Shown in pieces: positions 24,481 through 35,600 of a stretch of DNA of 64,000 nucleotides; position 1 is the first letter of the stretch; every line of letters starts with the position of its first letter. The notes below the pieces were generated by a model. The model was not told the DNA's origin. It saw nothing but the letters and a program-made list of their open reading frames with translations, and searched no databases. The position numbers and the translations under genes were made by a program. The DNA is from JACJXW01 sp964418125 (GTDB taxonomy: Bacteria > Bacteroidota > Bacteroidia > Chitinophagales > Saprospiraceae): contig CAYQKY010000001.1 in the NCBI GenBank assembly GCA_964418125.1, positions 124,001 to 188,000 of the forward strand, in the 5' to 3' direction.

Positions 24481-25935
24481 TTAAAAAACTAACGTGACAA
24501 TAGAATGCGGCAGGCTCTCCGTCTCTACCGCCTGCCCGCCGACGTACAACCGATAGGCGATCTTTTCTTCCGTAGGGTTCATAACGACTACGGCGATGCT
24601 TCCGTCCGTGTTTAGGAAAGCCGTGGTGAGCAGCTGCGCCCGGCTCGACGAACTGACGATACGCCGGGCGCCCGGGCGGATAAACTTCGAAAAATGGCCG
24701 ATGTAGTAGTAGGAATTCATGTAATGGAGCGTGCCCTCCTCCGTTTTGGCGTGCACCGGTGCAAAGCAGAAGTTCCCGACGTGGTTGGGCCCGCCTTTCT
24801 CGTCGAGCAGGATGTTCCAGTCGGCCCAGGCCACGGCGCCGTTGTTGAAGTCGTGTATCATATTTTCGCCGTATTGCTCCCCCCAGGCCCATTCATCGAA
24901 GGTATCCCAGGAAAACGGGAAGTTACAGGCCTCGGTGAGCAGCAGCTTTTTTTCGGGGAAAGCCTCCGCCACGCGCTTTACGTTCTCGTACTGGCGCCCG
25001 CCGGTCCAAACCTCATACCAGTGGAACCCGATGCCCCAGATATATCTGGCGGTTTCCGGATCGCTCAGGTAGGTGGACGCCCGCTGGTAGATCAGGTCGC
25101 GGTTGTGGTCCCAGGCGATGAGCTTTTTGTTCGCCAGGCCATTCTTTTCCAGGGCCGGGCCTAGGTGGCCTTTAATAAAATCCGCCTCCTCCTGGGCCGT
25201 GTAAATGCAGGACTCCCAGGTTTGCTTGGCCATGGGTTCGTTCTGCACCGAAAGGCCCCAAACGGGGATACCCGCCTTTTCGTAAGCCTGTATGAACTTC
25301 ACGAAGTAATTCGCCCACGACTCATAGTACTCCGGCATCAGTTTGCCGCCCTGCAGCATGGAGTTGTTGTCCTTCATCCAGGCAGGGGGGCTCCAGGGGC
25401 TGACGAAAAGGCCCAGCCGCCCTCCGGCCGCCGCCATCGCCTTCCTGATGAAAGGCATTTTGAACCGCTCGTCGGGCGCAATGCTGAACGTGCGCAGTTC
25501 CCGGTCCCCTTCTCCAACATAGGTGTACATACCGCTGGAAAAATCGCAGCTGTTGATGTTCGTGCGGGCCAGGGTATATCCGATGCCCTTTTCGGGATGA
25601 TAATAAGCCTGCAGCAGCTCCTCCTGCCGTTTTGCGGGCAATTTGGCAAAGGTCTCGGCTGAGGCGTCGGTCAACGCCCCCCCGATGCCGATGAATTCCT
25701 GAAAGGTTTGTGCAGGGTCGACAAAAACACAGGGCTGGTCTTCAAAAGGCTGTCCGAAGGAGGCAAAGGCCAGCGTGCCCGTCAAGGTGAGGCGGAATTC
25801 GGTATTCGCAGCTGTGGTGAAAACGGTTGCCTTATTTCCTTTTTCGACAGCATCTTGGCCCGATGAATGGGCAGTATCCTGTCCATAACCAAACGAACAG
25901 AAAAGGAGCAGGATAGTGAAAATTCTGATCTTCAT
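24481..25935 (-). CDS. GH30-family glycoside hydrolase, secreted
   Basis: A 484-residue protein with a Sec signal peptide (FTILLLFCSFGYGQ). GH30 landmarks are clear: FQEFIGIGGALTDASAE, SPWSPPAWMKDN, acid/base Glu233 in SVQNEP and nucleophile Glu335 in LLLTEACN. The pattern is close to the glucosylceramidase/beta-1,6-glucanase subgroup rather than xylanases (inference). The two GH30 genes differ clearly in sequence and in export signal, so one may be an endo-enzyme at the surface and the other act on oligosaccharides. It is in the SusC/SusD operon, 157 bp after susD. Confidence 0.88.
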   Translation of the reverse strand: MKIRIFTILLLFCSFGYGQDTAHSSGQDAVEKGNKATVFTTAANTEFRLTLTGTLAFASFGQPFEDQPCVFVDPAQTFQEFIGIGGALTDASAETFAKLPAKRQEELLQAYYHPEKGIGYTLARTNINSCDFSSGMYTYVGEGDRELRTFSIAPDERFKMPFIRKAMAAAGGRLGLFVSPWSPPAWMKDNNSMLQGGKLMPEYYESWANYFVKFIQAYEKAGIPVWGLSVQNEPMAKQTWESCIYTAQEEADFIKGHLGPALEKNGLANKKLIAWDHNRDLIYQRASTYLSDPETARYIWGIGFHWYEVWTGGRQYENVKRVAEAFPEKKLLLTEACNFPFSWDTFDEWAWGEQYGENMIHDFNNGAVAWADWNILLDEKGGPNHVGNFCFAPVHAKTEEGTLHYMNSYYYIGHFSKFIRPGARRIVSSSSRAQLLTTAFLNTDGSIAVVVMNPTEEKIAYRLYVGGQAVETESLPHSIVTLVF

Positions 25936-26092
25936 TTTTTTTGATTTCGGCGTAACTAAAAAATAGAACTGAATTGAACAGAAGACTCCACCTCAGCCTT
26001 TGACGTACGCTCATCGGTTCAACTGCAAAAATTGTTGTCTTGCTTCGTGTACCTTTATCGTAGGCCGCATTGGCCAAATCAAACATCAAACA

Positions 26093-27565
26093 TCAATACC
26101 CCGGATTCTGGGTCAATTTTGAGTTTTTATCCAGTTCCGCCTGCGGGATCGGCCACAAAAGCCGCTCCGTCGTCAGATTATAGCCTAGAGGCTGCCCGTT
26201 GACGCCTTTGGCGTTGTTCATCACTTCAATGGCCCGGCCGGTGCGCTTCAGGTCGTACCAGCGGTGGCCTTCGAAGGCCAGCTCGAGGCGGCGTTCCTTC
26301 TCGATGGCAAGGCGCATTTCTGCCTGCGTGGAGGCCGTGGTAGGAAGCAGGTTAACCCGCGCCCGGACCTGGTCGACCAGCGCGGCGGCCGCGGCCGGAT
26401 CGCCGAGCTCATTCAACGCCTCGGCCTTCAGCAACAGGATGTCCGCCAGGCGGATGAAAATGTAGTTCTGGTCGCTGCCTTCCTGAAAGTTGCGCCATTT
26501 GTTGATGAACGGATATTGTGTTTGCGGCCAGTGCGGGTCCGACCACCTTCCGGTGACATCCAGGAAAATGACGGAAGCGTTTTTCCGGATCTGGTCATTC
26601 TCGGCATCGAAGGCGGCAATGAGATCGTTGGAGGGTAAGTTGAACTTTTTCCAGTCGATCCCCCGGAAGATCTTGGTGCCCCAGTTGCCGTCGGCGGAAC
26701 CTCCGCTGTAATTGATCTCAAAAATGGATTCGGCGGAATTCTCATTGGCGTTATCCCACAGCTGTTCGTATTCGTCCAACAGCGAATACCCTCCGGCGAT
26801 AACGGCATCGCAATAATCGCGGACCCTCGCCCAGTCGTGCGGTTCCTGGGTGGCGTAGACTTTGGCCAGCATGGCGTTCACCGCTCCTGTCGTCACATAG
26901 CCTTTGTGAGGGGCAGTGGCGCGTACCCGGGGCAGGGCCGTTTCAAGATCGGTAATGATCTGGGCATATACCTCCTCCCCAGGCGAACGGGCGGGAAAAA
27001 TGATCGAGTAGATCTCCTCCAGCCGGTCGGCGCTGATAGTTTTCACTTCCTGCAATTGCAACGGCACATCGCCCCACAGTTGCACCAACTGGAAGTACAT
27101 GAACGCCCGGATGAAGGCCGCTTCGCCAATGATCTCCTCCCGGCGGGCGGCAGTCAGCGCCGGGTCGGTTACCGCGTCGATATTATTGAGGATAGTATTG
27201 GCTTTCCCGATGGTGGAATAGAGGTAGGCCCAGTCGCGGCTGACGTTGCGGTTGGTGGCGTCGAGCCGGTAGTCGTCGATCTGAAAGTTGTCGGGATTAT
27301 CTCCTCCGGCGTAGGCGTCGTCCGACTGGGCATCGCCATTGACGTAGTAATCGAGCTGATAATACTCGTTCTTGAAATCGGAGTAGGCGCCGGCAAGGGC
27401 GGCCTCCACCTCACTTGCCGTTTTGAAATACACGGAATCGGCATCGGTATTGTCAACGGCAATGCTCTGTGAAACCGGTTCCAGCTCCAGGTAGTTTTCA
27501 CAGGAAAACAGGACCAGTGCAGAAAGGAAAGAAAGGGCTGTTATGTACTTTTTCATTTTTCTCAT
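26093..27565 (-). CDS. SusD/RagB-family outer-membrane glycan-binding lipoprotein
   Basis: A 490-residue lipoprotein (lipobox near LVLFSC, followed by ENYLELEP, the typical SusD start). Helical TPR-like segments and the conserved C-terminal region with HRWYDLKRTG and LWPIPQAELDKN are characteristic of SusD/RagB. It should cap the SusC barrel and capture oligosaccharides. It begins 2 bp after the SusC stop codon. An alternative start at 27556 removes only three residues. Confidence 0.95.
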   Translation of the reverse strand: MRKMKKYITALSFLSALVLFSCENYLELEPVSQSIAVDNTDADSVYFKTASEVEAALAGAYSDFKNEYYQLDYYVNGDAQSDDAYAGGDNPDNFQIDDYRLDATNRNVSRDWAYLYSTIGKANTILNNIDAVTDPALTAARREEIIGEAAFIRAFMYFQLVQLWGDVPLQLQEVKTISADRLEEIYSIIFPARSPGEEVYAQIITDLETALPRVRATAPHKGYVTTGAVNAMLAKVYATQEPHDWARVRDYCDAVIAGGYSLLDEYEQLWDNANENSAESIFEINYSGGSADGNWGTKIFRGIDWKKFNLPSNDLIAAFDAENDQIRKNASVIFLDVTGRWSDPHWPQTQYPFINKWRNFQEGSDQNYIFIRLADILLLKAEALNELGDPAAAAALVDQVRARVNLLPTTASTQAEMRLAIEKERRLELAFEGHRWYDLKRTGRAIEVMNNAKGVNGQPLGYNLTTERLLWPIPQAELDKNSKLTQNPGY

Positions 27566-27567
27566 TT

Positions 27568-30480
27568 TTAGAATTCCACATTCACCCCGGCAGTGAGTAT
27601 ACGCGCCTGCGGATAGGTGCCGTAGTCGATACCAAGCTCGGTGGCGCTTCTTCCGAAGGCGTTCACCTCGGGATCGAACCCGCTGTATTTTGTGAATGTC
27701 AGCAGGTTCTGTCCGGTCACATATACCGTAAACTGGCGGATGTTCAACCGTTCCGGATTGAAGGTGTATGACAACGTCACTGCCTTCAGGCGCAGGTAGG
27801 AGCCGTCTTCCACGAAACGGGTAGAGTTGCGCACATTGTCCACCTTGCCGCCGCCGATGGCCCTCGGAATGTCGGTGTACCGGTTTTCCGGCGTCCAGCG
27901 GCGCAATACGGCGGTAGACTGGTTCTTGCTGTCGAACATGCCTTCCAGGTCTATCCGGGTGGCGTTGAAGATGTCGTTACCCTGGCTGCCCTGGAAGAAG
28001 AGGTCGAGGGCGAAATTTTTCCAGGAAAGGCTATTGGTCAGGCCGTAGATAAAGTCCGGGTTGGCGTCGCCGATGACGGTGCGGTCGCCCGGGTCGAAGA
28101 TGCCGTTCCCGTTCACGTCCTTATACGTCAGGTCGCCCGATTCGGGATCCACCCCTTCCGCAACGTAACCGTAGAAAACGCCGAGCGGCAGGCCTTCGCG
28201 CACGATGGCCACATCCTGGTTGTTGCTGTAAACCCTGCCGAAGTAGTATACATCGGTGTACTGCAGTTCGAGCACCTTATTCTTGTTGAAGGATATGTTG
28301 AAATCCGTATTCCAGCGCAATTCTCCGGTAGTGTTCACGGTGGAGATGTTGAACTCCAGCCCCCTGTTCTCGATCGTCCCGGCATTGGTCTGAATAGAAG
28401 TGATGGGCAGGGAGTTGGACAACTGCACGTTCAGCAGCACGTCGTCTGTTTTCTTATAATAAGCGTCGGCGGTAAAGTTGACCCGCCCCTGCCACAGGGA
28501 GAGGTCCAGGCCGATGTTGGACTGGGCGGTGGTTTCCCACCTCAGGTCGGGGTTGCCGTAGGTTACCTGTACGGCAGCCGGCCCCGACAGGGGGTTAGTG
28601 GCTGCCCGGCGGTAGTACGACACCAGGCCGTAGCGGGCATAATTGGAGATGCCCTCCTGGTTGCCGTTTCTGCCCCAGCCCAGGCGCAGCTTCATGTCAT
28701 AGATGGCGCCGATGTTTTGCATGAACGGCTCCGCCGAGATGCGCCATCCGAGCGAGAAGGAAGGCATGGTTCCCCAGTGGTGGGCCAGCTTGGAGGAGCC
28801 GTCCCGCCGGGCAGAGGCCGTCAGCAGGTATTTGCTTTTGTAGTCATAGGTGATACGCCCGAAGAAGGACGTCAGTGCCCATTCCTGTACGTCGGTGCTG
28901 GCAGAGATGCTGTTCGCCGCGTTCAGGGTCCGCACCGCTACATCGGCGGGAAAGTCATTGCCATAGATGTAGGAATTACCCCAGTGCGACTTCTGTATGC
29001 TGCTGCCGGCAAGGAATGACACCTTGCTATCCCCGAATGCAGTAAAATAACTGGCGGTATTTTCCCACAGCCAGATCGTATTGTTGGACCGGTCGGCCTG
29101 CCCCAGCCCGTTCTGGTTGCGGCCGTAATTGGTACGGAAGGGGTCGAGGTAGTATTCCCACTGGTGAGCGTTGATATCGGCGCCGAGGTTGGTTCTAAGA
29201 GCGAACCCTTTGAAAAGGGTGGCCTCGGCGTTGAAGTTACCAAAGAGGCGGGTGTCGACAGCTTCCTGGTCCGGCCCGAACATGTAGGCCACCGGGTTTT
29301 CCCAGGATGGCTGGAAGGGGTTGGGGTCGAACTGCCCGCTGCCGTCATTTTTGTAAATACCGAGAAAGGGCGGTGTGTTCAGGGCGCTCATGATAACGCC
29401 GCCCCGCCCGCTGCTTGCGTTGTCGGGCGTATCTTTGGTGCTCGAACGCAGAACGTTCATATTGGCGCCCACCTTAAGCCAGTCCGTAGCCTGGTTATCC
29501 AGGTTGAGGCGCACCGAGTAGCGGCCGAAACGAGCGGGCTTAACGATGCCCTCCTGGCTGAGATAGTTGGCGGATAACAGATAGCGGGTTTTCTCATTAC
29601 CACCCGAAAAAGACAGCTGATAACTCTGGTTGCTGCCGTAGCCGAACACCTCATCACTCCAGTCGGTATACCCGGTGGCCGCCGGGTCGAGCGCTCCGGG
29701 GATGATCTCATTCATCAGGCCGCGGTACTGCTTGGTGCTGAGCGTCTCGACCGTTCTGCGGAGATCCGACAGGCCGGCATAGGCGCTGAAGGTGATGACG
29801 GAAGTATTCTCTTCTCCCCGTTTGGTGGTAATGATGACCACTCCGTTGGCCGCCCGCGCGCCGTAGATGGCGGCCGACGAGGCGTCTTTCAGGACCGTCA
29901 TGGTGGCGATGTCGGCGGGGTTCAGCCCCCGTATGTCGGTAGTGGGCACGCCGTCAACGACATAAAGCGGCTCGTTGCCGGCCAGAACGGAGGTGGCGCC
30001 CCGCACCCGCACCGCAATATCGGCCCCCGGCTTGCCGGAAGGCTGCACTACCTGCACGCCCGCCGCTTTGCCCTGCAGGGCCTCGGCGGCGGAAACCATA
30101 GGCCGGTTTTTGATCGCCTTTTCGTCGATGACCACCACAGAAGTAGTCAGGTCTTCTTTCTTCTGAGTGCCATAACCGATAACCACCACGTCGTTCAGAA
30201 TATAACTGGCGGTTTGCAGCGCCACATCGATCCTGGACCTGCCGTCGACAGGGATCTCCTGAGGCTCGTAACCGGTGTAGGAAAACACCAGGACGCCCTC
30301 CTCCACCATTAGGGTGTAATTGCCATCCGCATCAGTGATGGTTCCTTCAGCCGTTCCCTTCAAGGACACCGTTGCTCCGATCAGCGGCTCGCCCGAAACG
30401 TCGGACACTTTGCCGGACACCTGGGCAAATGCGGCCAGCACGGTGAAATAGCTGATCATGAAAAATATTAACCTGGCCAT
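27568..30480 (-). CDS. SusC/RagA TonB-dependent outer-membrane transporter
   Basis: A 970-residue protein with a signal peptide (ISYFTVLAAFAQ), a CarboxypepD-regulatory N-terminal domain (residues about 20-100), a plug (about 110-230, with VVIGYGTQKKEDLT, LQGKAAGVQV and VDGVPTTDIRG) and a long beta-barrel ending in an outer-membrane strand with a C-terminal Phe. This is the SusC group that imports oligosaccharides with SusD. No N-terminal STN or FecR-interaction domain is present, so regulation through an anti-sigma factor is unlikely; the membrane regulator further upstream is a better candidate. Confidence 0.95.
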   Translation of the reverse strand: MARLIFFMISYFTVLAAFAQVSGKVSDVSGEPLIGATVSLKGTAEGTITDADGNYTLMVEEGVLVFSYTGYEPQEIPVDGRSRIDVALQTASYILNDVVVIGYGTQKKEDLTTSVVVIDEKAIKNRPMVSAAEALQGKAAGVQVVQPSGKPGADIAVRVRGATSVLAGNEPLYVVDGVPTTDIRGLNPADIATMTVLKDASSAAIYGARAANGVVIITTKRGEENTSVITFSAYAGLSDLRRTVETLSTKQYRGLMNEIIPGALDPAATGYTDWSDEVFGYGSNQSYQLSFSGGNEKTRYLLSANYLSQEGIVKPARFGRYSVRLNLDNQATDWLKVGANMNVLRSSTKDTPDNASSGRGGVIMSALNTPPFLGIYKNDGSGQFDPNPFQPSWENPVAYMFGPDQEAVDTRLFGNFNAEATLFKGFALRTNLGADINAHQWEYYLDPFRTNYGRNQNGLGQADRSNNTIWLWENTASYFTAFGDSKVSFLAGSSIQKSHWGNSYIYGNDFPADVAVRTLNAANSISASTDVQEWALTSFFGRITYDYKSKYLLTASARRDGSSKLAHHWGTMPSFSLGWRISAEPFMQNIGAIYDMKLRLGWGRNGNQEGISNYARYGLVSYYRRAATNPLSGPAAVQVTYGNPDLRWETTAQSNIGLDLSLWQGRVNFTADAYYKKTDDVLLNVQLSNSLPITSIQTNAGTIENRGLEFNISTVNTTGELRWNTDFNISFNKNKVLELQYTDVYYFGRVYSNNQDVAIVREGLPLGVFYGYVAEGVDPESGDLTYKDVNGNGIFDPGDRTVIGDANPDFIYGLTNSLSWKNFALDLFFQGSQGNDIFNATRIDLEGMFDSKNQSTAVLRRWTPENRYTDIPRAIGGGKVDNVRNSTRFVEDGSYLRLKAVTLSYTFNPERLNIRQFTVYVTGQNLLTFTKYSGFDPEVNAFGRSATELGIDYGTYPQARILTAGVNVEF

Positions 30481-30595
30481 TGTTTTTTGTTTGTTTTTTG
30501 TCTGAATGAGGCATCTGAATGCTGTTCGCTGTTCGCAATTCGGTGTTCGGTGTTCGCGGTTCGCAACCGAACACCGAACACCGAAACACAGCTGT
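30481..30595. repeat. Inverted GGTGTTC repeat hairpin between PKD and susC genes
   Basis: The arm TTCGGTGTTCGGTGTTCG (30539-30556) has a perfect 18-nt inverted copy at 30568-30585, with an 11-nt loop. It lies about 10 bp after the stop codon of the PKD lipoprotein gene and 58 bp before the susC start. On the transcribed strand it would form a strong hairpin that could lower read-through or protect the transcript end. No clear U-tract follows. Confidence 0.75.
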
Positions 30596-32362
30596 CTACC
30601 GGACCAATACCATCGTCCAGGCCGCTGAACCGTTGTGGTCGCCGGAGATGTCCACGGAGATGGTCAGCGTTTCTGTCGTGCCGTCATTGAGATAGCTCAT
30701 CACTTCGTACTGGTTGGAGGCCTGGCCTCCGTTGGGCGGGTTGGCGCCATCGATATTCTCGCCGCCGTAATAGCCCTTGTAGAAACCGACGAAGGCCGCG
30801 CCCGAAGCGCCGTTCGTCACCGTAATAAGGGGCCTGCCGGAAGGCGAAGCGGAAGCCGGAGTAAAGGACCAGGAATGGACGCCCGAACCAAAAGCGGCGC
30901 CGTTGCCGCTGGCGGCCACTTCCGCGTCAGGCCAGCAGCCGTTGGGGCTGCCCATGTAGCCGTCGTTACGGGCATCGCCATTGGTCTTGTATTCATAGGA
31001 GCCATCGGCGTTGAAAATGAACTCATCGTTGGTGATGCACGACCAGTCATCCGTGCCGGTGGAGGAGCCATCCAGGAAGTTGGCGGGCACGCCCCACCAG
31101 GCGTTGCTGCCGAGCGCCGGGCCTACGAAGATGGAGTTTTCGGCATTGCGTATCTGCCAGGCGCCGCCGATGAGGTCGGCTTCCGTCATGGCGCCGGCAG
31201 TGACCGTCAGCTCCTGCTGGGCCGTGCTGCTGCCTGCGTTGTTGGTGGCGGTCAGCACTACCGTGTATATGCCGGCGCCGGCATAAGTATGGGTGGGGTT
31301 CTCCTCAGTGGAAGTATTACCGTCGCCGAAATCCCAGCTGTAACTGGTGGCAAAGTTGGATGTATTGGTAAAAGTGACGGTAAGCCCGTTGATTTCGGCG
31401 GTAAAGCCTACCTGGGGCCTTACGTCCGGGATCGGAGGTTCGTTGGCCGGATTGTCGTAATGGACCAGAGTGATCTTCCAGTAGGCGTCCGGCTGCCCCG
31501 TAGTGTTGTCGGCAAACTTCCACTTCGACTCCAGGATCAGGGTATCCACGTCGCCGTCAGATAATTTAATGACATCGAGGGTAACCGACTGCTGGGGCGT
31601 GCTCACTTCGGTGTCGGTGCCGATCTTGGGCAGGCCGATAAATGCGCCCAGGCCAGTCACCGTAAGTTTTCCATTCGCCAGGGTGAAGGCATGCATCCCG
31701 TCGCCAAAAGCAGAAAGGTCCGTGCCGCCGGGGCCGGTCAGGTTGGCTGCCTCGGTGGTTTGGCAGAGGTTGGCCGGCTCGAAAACGCCGCCTTCCGCCC
31801 AGAAATCGCCGTTGGAGTTATATGTATAGCTGCCGTCGCGGCCGAAGATGAATTCATCGTTCATGATGCACGGCCGAAGCGCGATCTCGTCGTTGTCCCG
31901 TCCTTGGGCCCACCATACCTGCGACCGGTCGATGGGGCCTACTTCCAGCGGCCAGCGGCCCGGGCTTACCACCCGCAGCAGTTTCCAGGTTTTGGAATCA
32001 TCGCCCACCAGCTTGGTCAGCTCGGCATCCGGGTCCGTTATGGTTATGGTTTGGGTGGAAACGTCCGTATCCTGCCCGTTGGGGTGGGTCGCCGTCAGCT
32101 TGACAGTGTAGGCCCCATCTCCGGGATAGATGTGCACGGGGTTCTCTTCGTCGGAGCCCGCTGAATTATCACCAAAATCCCAGGATAGCTTGGAGTAATT
32201 CTGGGAGGCGTTGGTAAAAGTCACTTTCCTGAAATCGTTCTGGTCAATGGTATAGGAAAAACCCGATATCACTTCCACCACTTCATCCTTTTTACAGGAA
32301 GCGACGGAAACGAGATAGGCTGCCAGAAGTAACAGCCACGAATTCCGTATCAAATTTTTCAT
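30596..32362 (-). CDS. Surface lipoprotein with two duplicated PKD modules
   Basis: A 588-residue lipoprotein (lipobox LVSVASC, Cys23). Two PKD domains carry the hallmark motifs KLSWDFGD (about residue 58) and SYSWDFGD (about residue 342). Each is followed by a similar segment with the pattern 'CI.NDEFIF..DGSY.Y..NGD' (about residues 164-185 and 449-470), so the protein is an internal duplication of one PKD-plus-binding module. In Bacteroidota PULs, PKD lipoproteins bind glycan at the cell surface (SusE/F-like role). It is the first gene after the 328-bp regulatory gap and precedes susC, an uncommon order. Confidence 0.8.
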   Translation of the reverse strand: MKNLIRNSWLLLLAAYLVSVASCKKDEVVEVISGFSYTIDQNDFRKVTFTNASQNYSKLSWDFGDNSAGSDEENPVHIYPGDGAYTVKLTATHPNGQDTDVSTQTITITDPDAELTKLVGDDSKTWKLLRVVSPGRWPLEVGPIDRSQVWWAQGRDNDEIALRPCIMNDEFIFGRDGSYTYNSNGDFWAEGGVFEPANLCQTTEAANLTGPGGTDLSAFGDGMHAFTLANGKLTVTGLGAFIGLPKIGTDTEVSTPQQSVTLDVIKLSDGDVDTLILESKWKFADNTTGQPDAYWKITLVHYDNPANEPPIPDVRPQVGFTAEINGLTVTFTNTSNFATSYSWDFGDGNTSTEENPTHTYAGAGIYTVVLTATNNAGSSTAQQELTVTAGAMTEADLIGGAWQIRNAENSIFVGPALGSNAWWGVPANFLDGSSTGTDDWSCITNDEFIFNADGSYEYKTNGDARNDGYMGSPNGCWPDAEVAASGNGAAFGSGVHSWSFTPASASPSGRPLITVTNGASGAAFVGFYKGYYGGENIDGANPPNGGQASNQYEVMSYLNDGTTETLTISVDISGDHNGSAAWTMVLVR

Positions 32363-32690
32363 GTCTTTTGTTTTTTACAGTTGTGAACGAATGTGTTGTT
32401 TCGGCGTAGATTTTATTCTGAAAGGCAAACCGGTTTGAGCCTTACAAAAGAAGGCGCTGGAGAGGGAAAAACATAAAAATGGCACCTGACAAACACTCGC
32501 CAGAGTGGAATTTTTTGGTGTGTTAACCGCTATTCGATATCATCCGCCCGGCCAGCGTTCGACTGAGTTCACGCCGAAGTCTCACCCGAAGTCAGGATGG
32601 ATCGCTGCAAGCCGGTAAAGGCCACGCGAATCAGGAGCCCCCCCTGAGCAACCGAAAACCGTACTGCGAAAACCGAACCGCGAGCACCCA
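32363..32690. other. 328-bp spacer upstream of the PUL operon, likely promoter region
   Basis: No gene is visible. The spacer lies between the membrane regulator's stop codon and the first gene of the PKD-SusC-SusD-GH30 operon on the same strand, so it should hold the PUL promoter and regulator-binding site. Near the regulator's 3' end there are CGAAAACCG units (about 32648-32675), another simple-repeat patch. I could not identify a convincing -7 element or operator. Confidence 0.5.
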
Positions 32691-35600
32691 TCAGAGCATG
32701 CGGATGTACTCGTTGAGAGAGGCGTTCTTATCCAGCTCCATTTTTTTCTTCAGCCGGTATTTGCTCTGCTCCACCCCGTTCACGGTAATATTGAGAATGG
32801 AGGCGATCTCGGCATTGGAGAAGCCCATTCGGATGAAGTAGCAAAGCCGGTAATCGTTATCGGAGATATGAGGATGCCTTTGCTGGAGCTCGTGGGCGAA
32901 TTCCTGATGCATCTGATCGAAAGCCTGTTGAAACTGGCCCCAGTAATCTTCCTGGTTCAGTTCGCTGTCTATGGCCCGGATGAGCCGGCGCAATTCGGGG
33001 TGTTTTCCTTCCTGTCCGGGAGTCCCCATCTTCAGTATTCTGGCTTTCAGGCTTTCCAGGAACTGGTTTTTATGCGCACTTTGCAGGACGGAAGCGCTCA
33101 GGCGGGCCTGTTTCGCTTCGACCTCCTTTTCCAGGTTTTCATTTTTCAGCCTCAATATTTCCTGCTCCGCCCGGAAGGACCGCTCCAGGAAGACGGCCCT
33201 CTGATGCTCGAGCAAGTATCTGATGATCAGGAATGCGGCCCCGAGCAGTGCAAGCACACACAGTAAATAGAACCACCAGGTTTCCCAAAACGGAGGAGAG
33301 GCTTCGATGGCCAGGGTTTGAACCTCGCCCCATACCCCATCGCTGTTGGACGCTTTTATCATTAAGCGGTAGGAGCCTCCTTTCAGGCTGGAATAAACGG
33401 CCCGGCGCTGGCTGGCGCCTACAATGTTCCAATCTTTGTCGAAGCCCTCCAGTTGATAGGCATACTTATTTTTTTCGGGCTTGGTGTAATCCGTCCCCGT
33501 AAATTCAAAAATGATCCCCCGGTCAGCATAAGAAAGGCGGACGACAGTCCCCGGGTCGTTGAGGTTGCCGTTCAGCACCCTACGCCCGTTCCATTGGCCA
33601 ATAGGCACGGATTGCCCGGAAAGCTTCAAGGCTGTAAAAACGGCTTTCGGAGGGTGCGGGTTGGGCCTGACGGCGGATGGGGCAATAATGGAAAAGCCGT
33701 TGGTGCCGCCGAAAACCAACAGCCCGTTGTTGAGGCGCAGGGAAGCACGGGGGTTGTACTGGTTATTGCGCAGGTTGTCGTCGGCGCCGAAATCCATGAA
33801 TTCCCTGGTTTGGGGCGCCAGGCGCACAATGCCTTTCTGGGTGCTGATCCACAAATAGCCCTGTTCGTCTTCTTCTATGCTGTTGACCATATTGGAGGGC
33901 AGGCCGTCCCGGGTATCGAAGTGTAAAATTTCCTCCCTCTCCGGCAGTATGCAATTCAACCCGTCGAATTCCGTCCCGATCCAGAGCCGGCCTTCTTTGT
34001 CCTGAAACAGGCACTGCAGGTTGTCACCGCTCAGGCGGCCCAGGCGGCCCGGGGTTTCCTGGCTATAATATCGAAAACGGCCGGTGGCCAGGCTGAGGCG
34101 GTTAAGCCCCTGGTCCTCGCTCGCTACCCAGAGGTATCCGCGCTCTTCGTCGAGCAGGATATCCACGACCTGCACGCTGGAAATGCTGTTGGAATCGCCG
34201 GGATCGGGCAGATACCGAATGAAAGCATCGGCGCCGGGCGGCAGGTAATTCAGGCCTCCCCCGAGGGTGCCGATCCACAGGCCTCCTTTACTGTCGGGTT
34301 CGATATCCCAGACATTATTATGCGAAAGCGAGTTGGGGTTTTCCGGCTGGTATCGAAAATTGAGGATGGAGCCATTTTGGGTATTGAAAAAGGACAGGCC
34401 GTCGGCATAAGTGCCCACCCATAAGCCTCCCTGATTATCCGATTCCAGGCAAGTCACCACCGGTTTGGGAAACTTTTTCCCCAAAGCGGTGGCCACCTGC
34501 AACTCGCCGATGTTTTTTCCTCTGACATCTGCGTAGAACAACCCGCCTCCGTCAGTACCTATCCAAAGCCGGCCGGCTTCGTCTTCCTTTAGCGCCAATA
34601 CAGAACGGAGCCCTTTTCTACCGTAGCCATTCTGGTTTTCATAGATCAGTAAGGGCGGGGAATACGCCTTGTGAATGTTCACGCCTCCGTTGAAGGTGCC
34701 CACCCACAGGTTGCCGATGTTGTCGAACATCAGGTGATACAGGGCGTTGGTATTAAGCGCCTGGGGAAAACCTGCTGAAGCAACCACCTGCCGAAAATTT
34801 CCGGTAGACGGATCCAGGATATTAAGGCCGCCCCCGTCGGTGGCGATCCAGAGCGTGCCCAGGGAGTCGGCCTCCAGGTCAGTGATGATGTTGTGAGAAA
34901 GGCTTTGTTGCGGATTTCCGGCGCCGCTGAAGTAATGCTCGAACCGGCCCTCAGCCTGAACGTATTTATACAAGCCGCTGCCGGCAGTCCCGATCCACAC
35001 ATTTCCCTGTTTGTCCAGACAGAGCGATTTTTCGAAGCTGTTCAGGTTCAGCGGATCGCTGCTGTTGATCACCGTATTTTTTTGGGCGACAGGATCATAG
35101 GCATTGACCCCCCGCCCATCGGTGGCGATCCAGATTATGCCCCGTTTATCTTCCAGGAAATCAAAGACAAAGTTGTTGCTCAACGCCTGGGATGGTGGGC
35201 CGCACTGGGCACACAGACGCCCGGCCTTTCTGCGGTTTTCATCAAAAATGAAAGCTCCGCTGCCGGCAGTGCCCACCCACAGCCATCCGCGGCTGTCTTC
35301 AAAAAAACTCCGGACAGTTGCCTTTTCCCAGTCGATATCGGGGTCCGGGCCAGCAGGGAAGCTCTCGAAAATGCCCTTTGTCCCGTCCCATACGCTGATG
35401 CCCGCCTCCCGGTGGCCCACCCAGATCTTCCCGGTTTTGTCTTGTAGCAGAGCGAGCACTATCGGGCCGTTCAGGGAAGTGGTGTCGCCCTTAGCCGGCA
35501 GGAACAAACGGCACTCGTGCCCATCGTAGAGATTGAGGCCGTAGCGCGTTCCGATCCATAACAGCCCGTCCTGGCCCTGCAAGGTGGTATAAACCGTATT

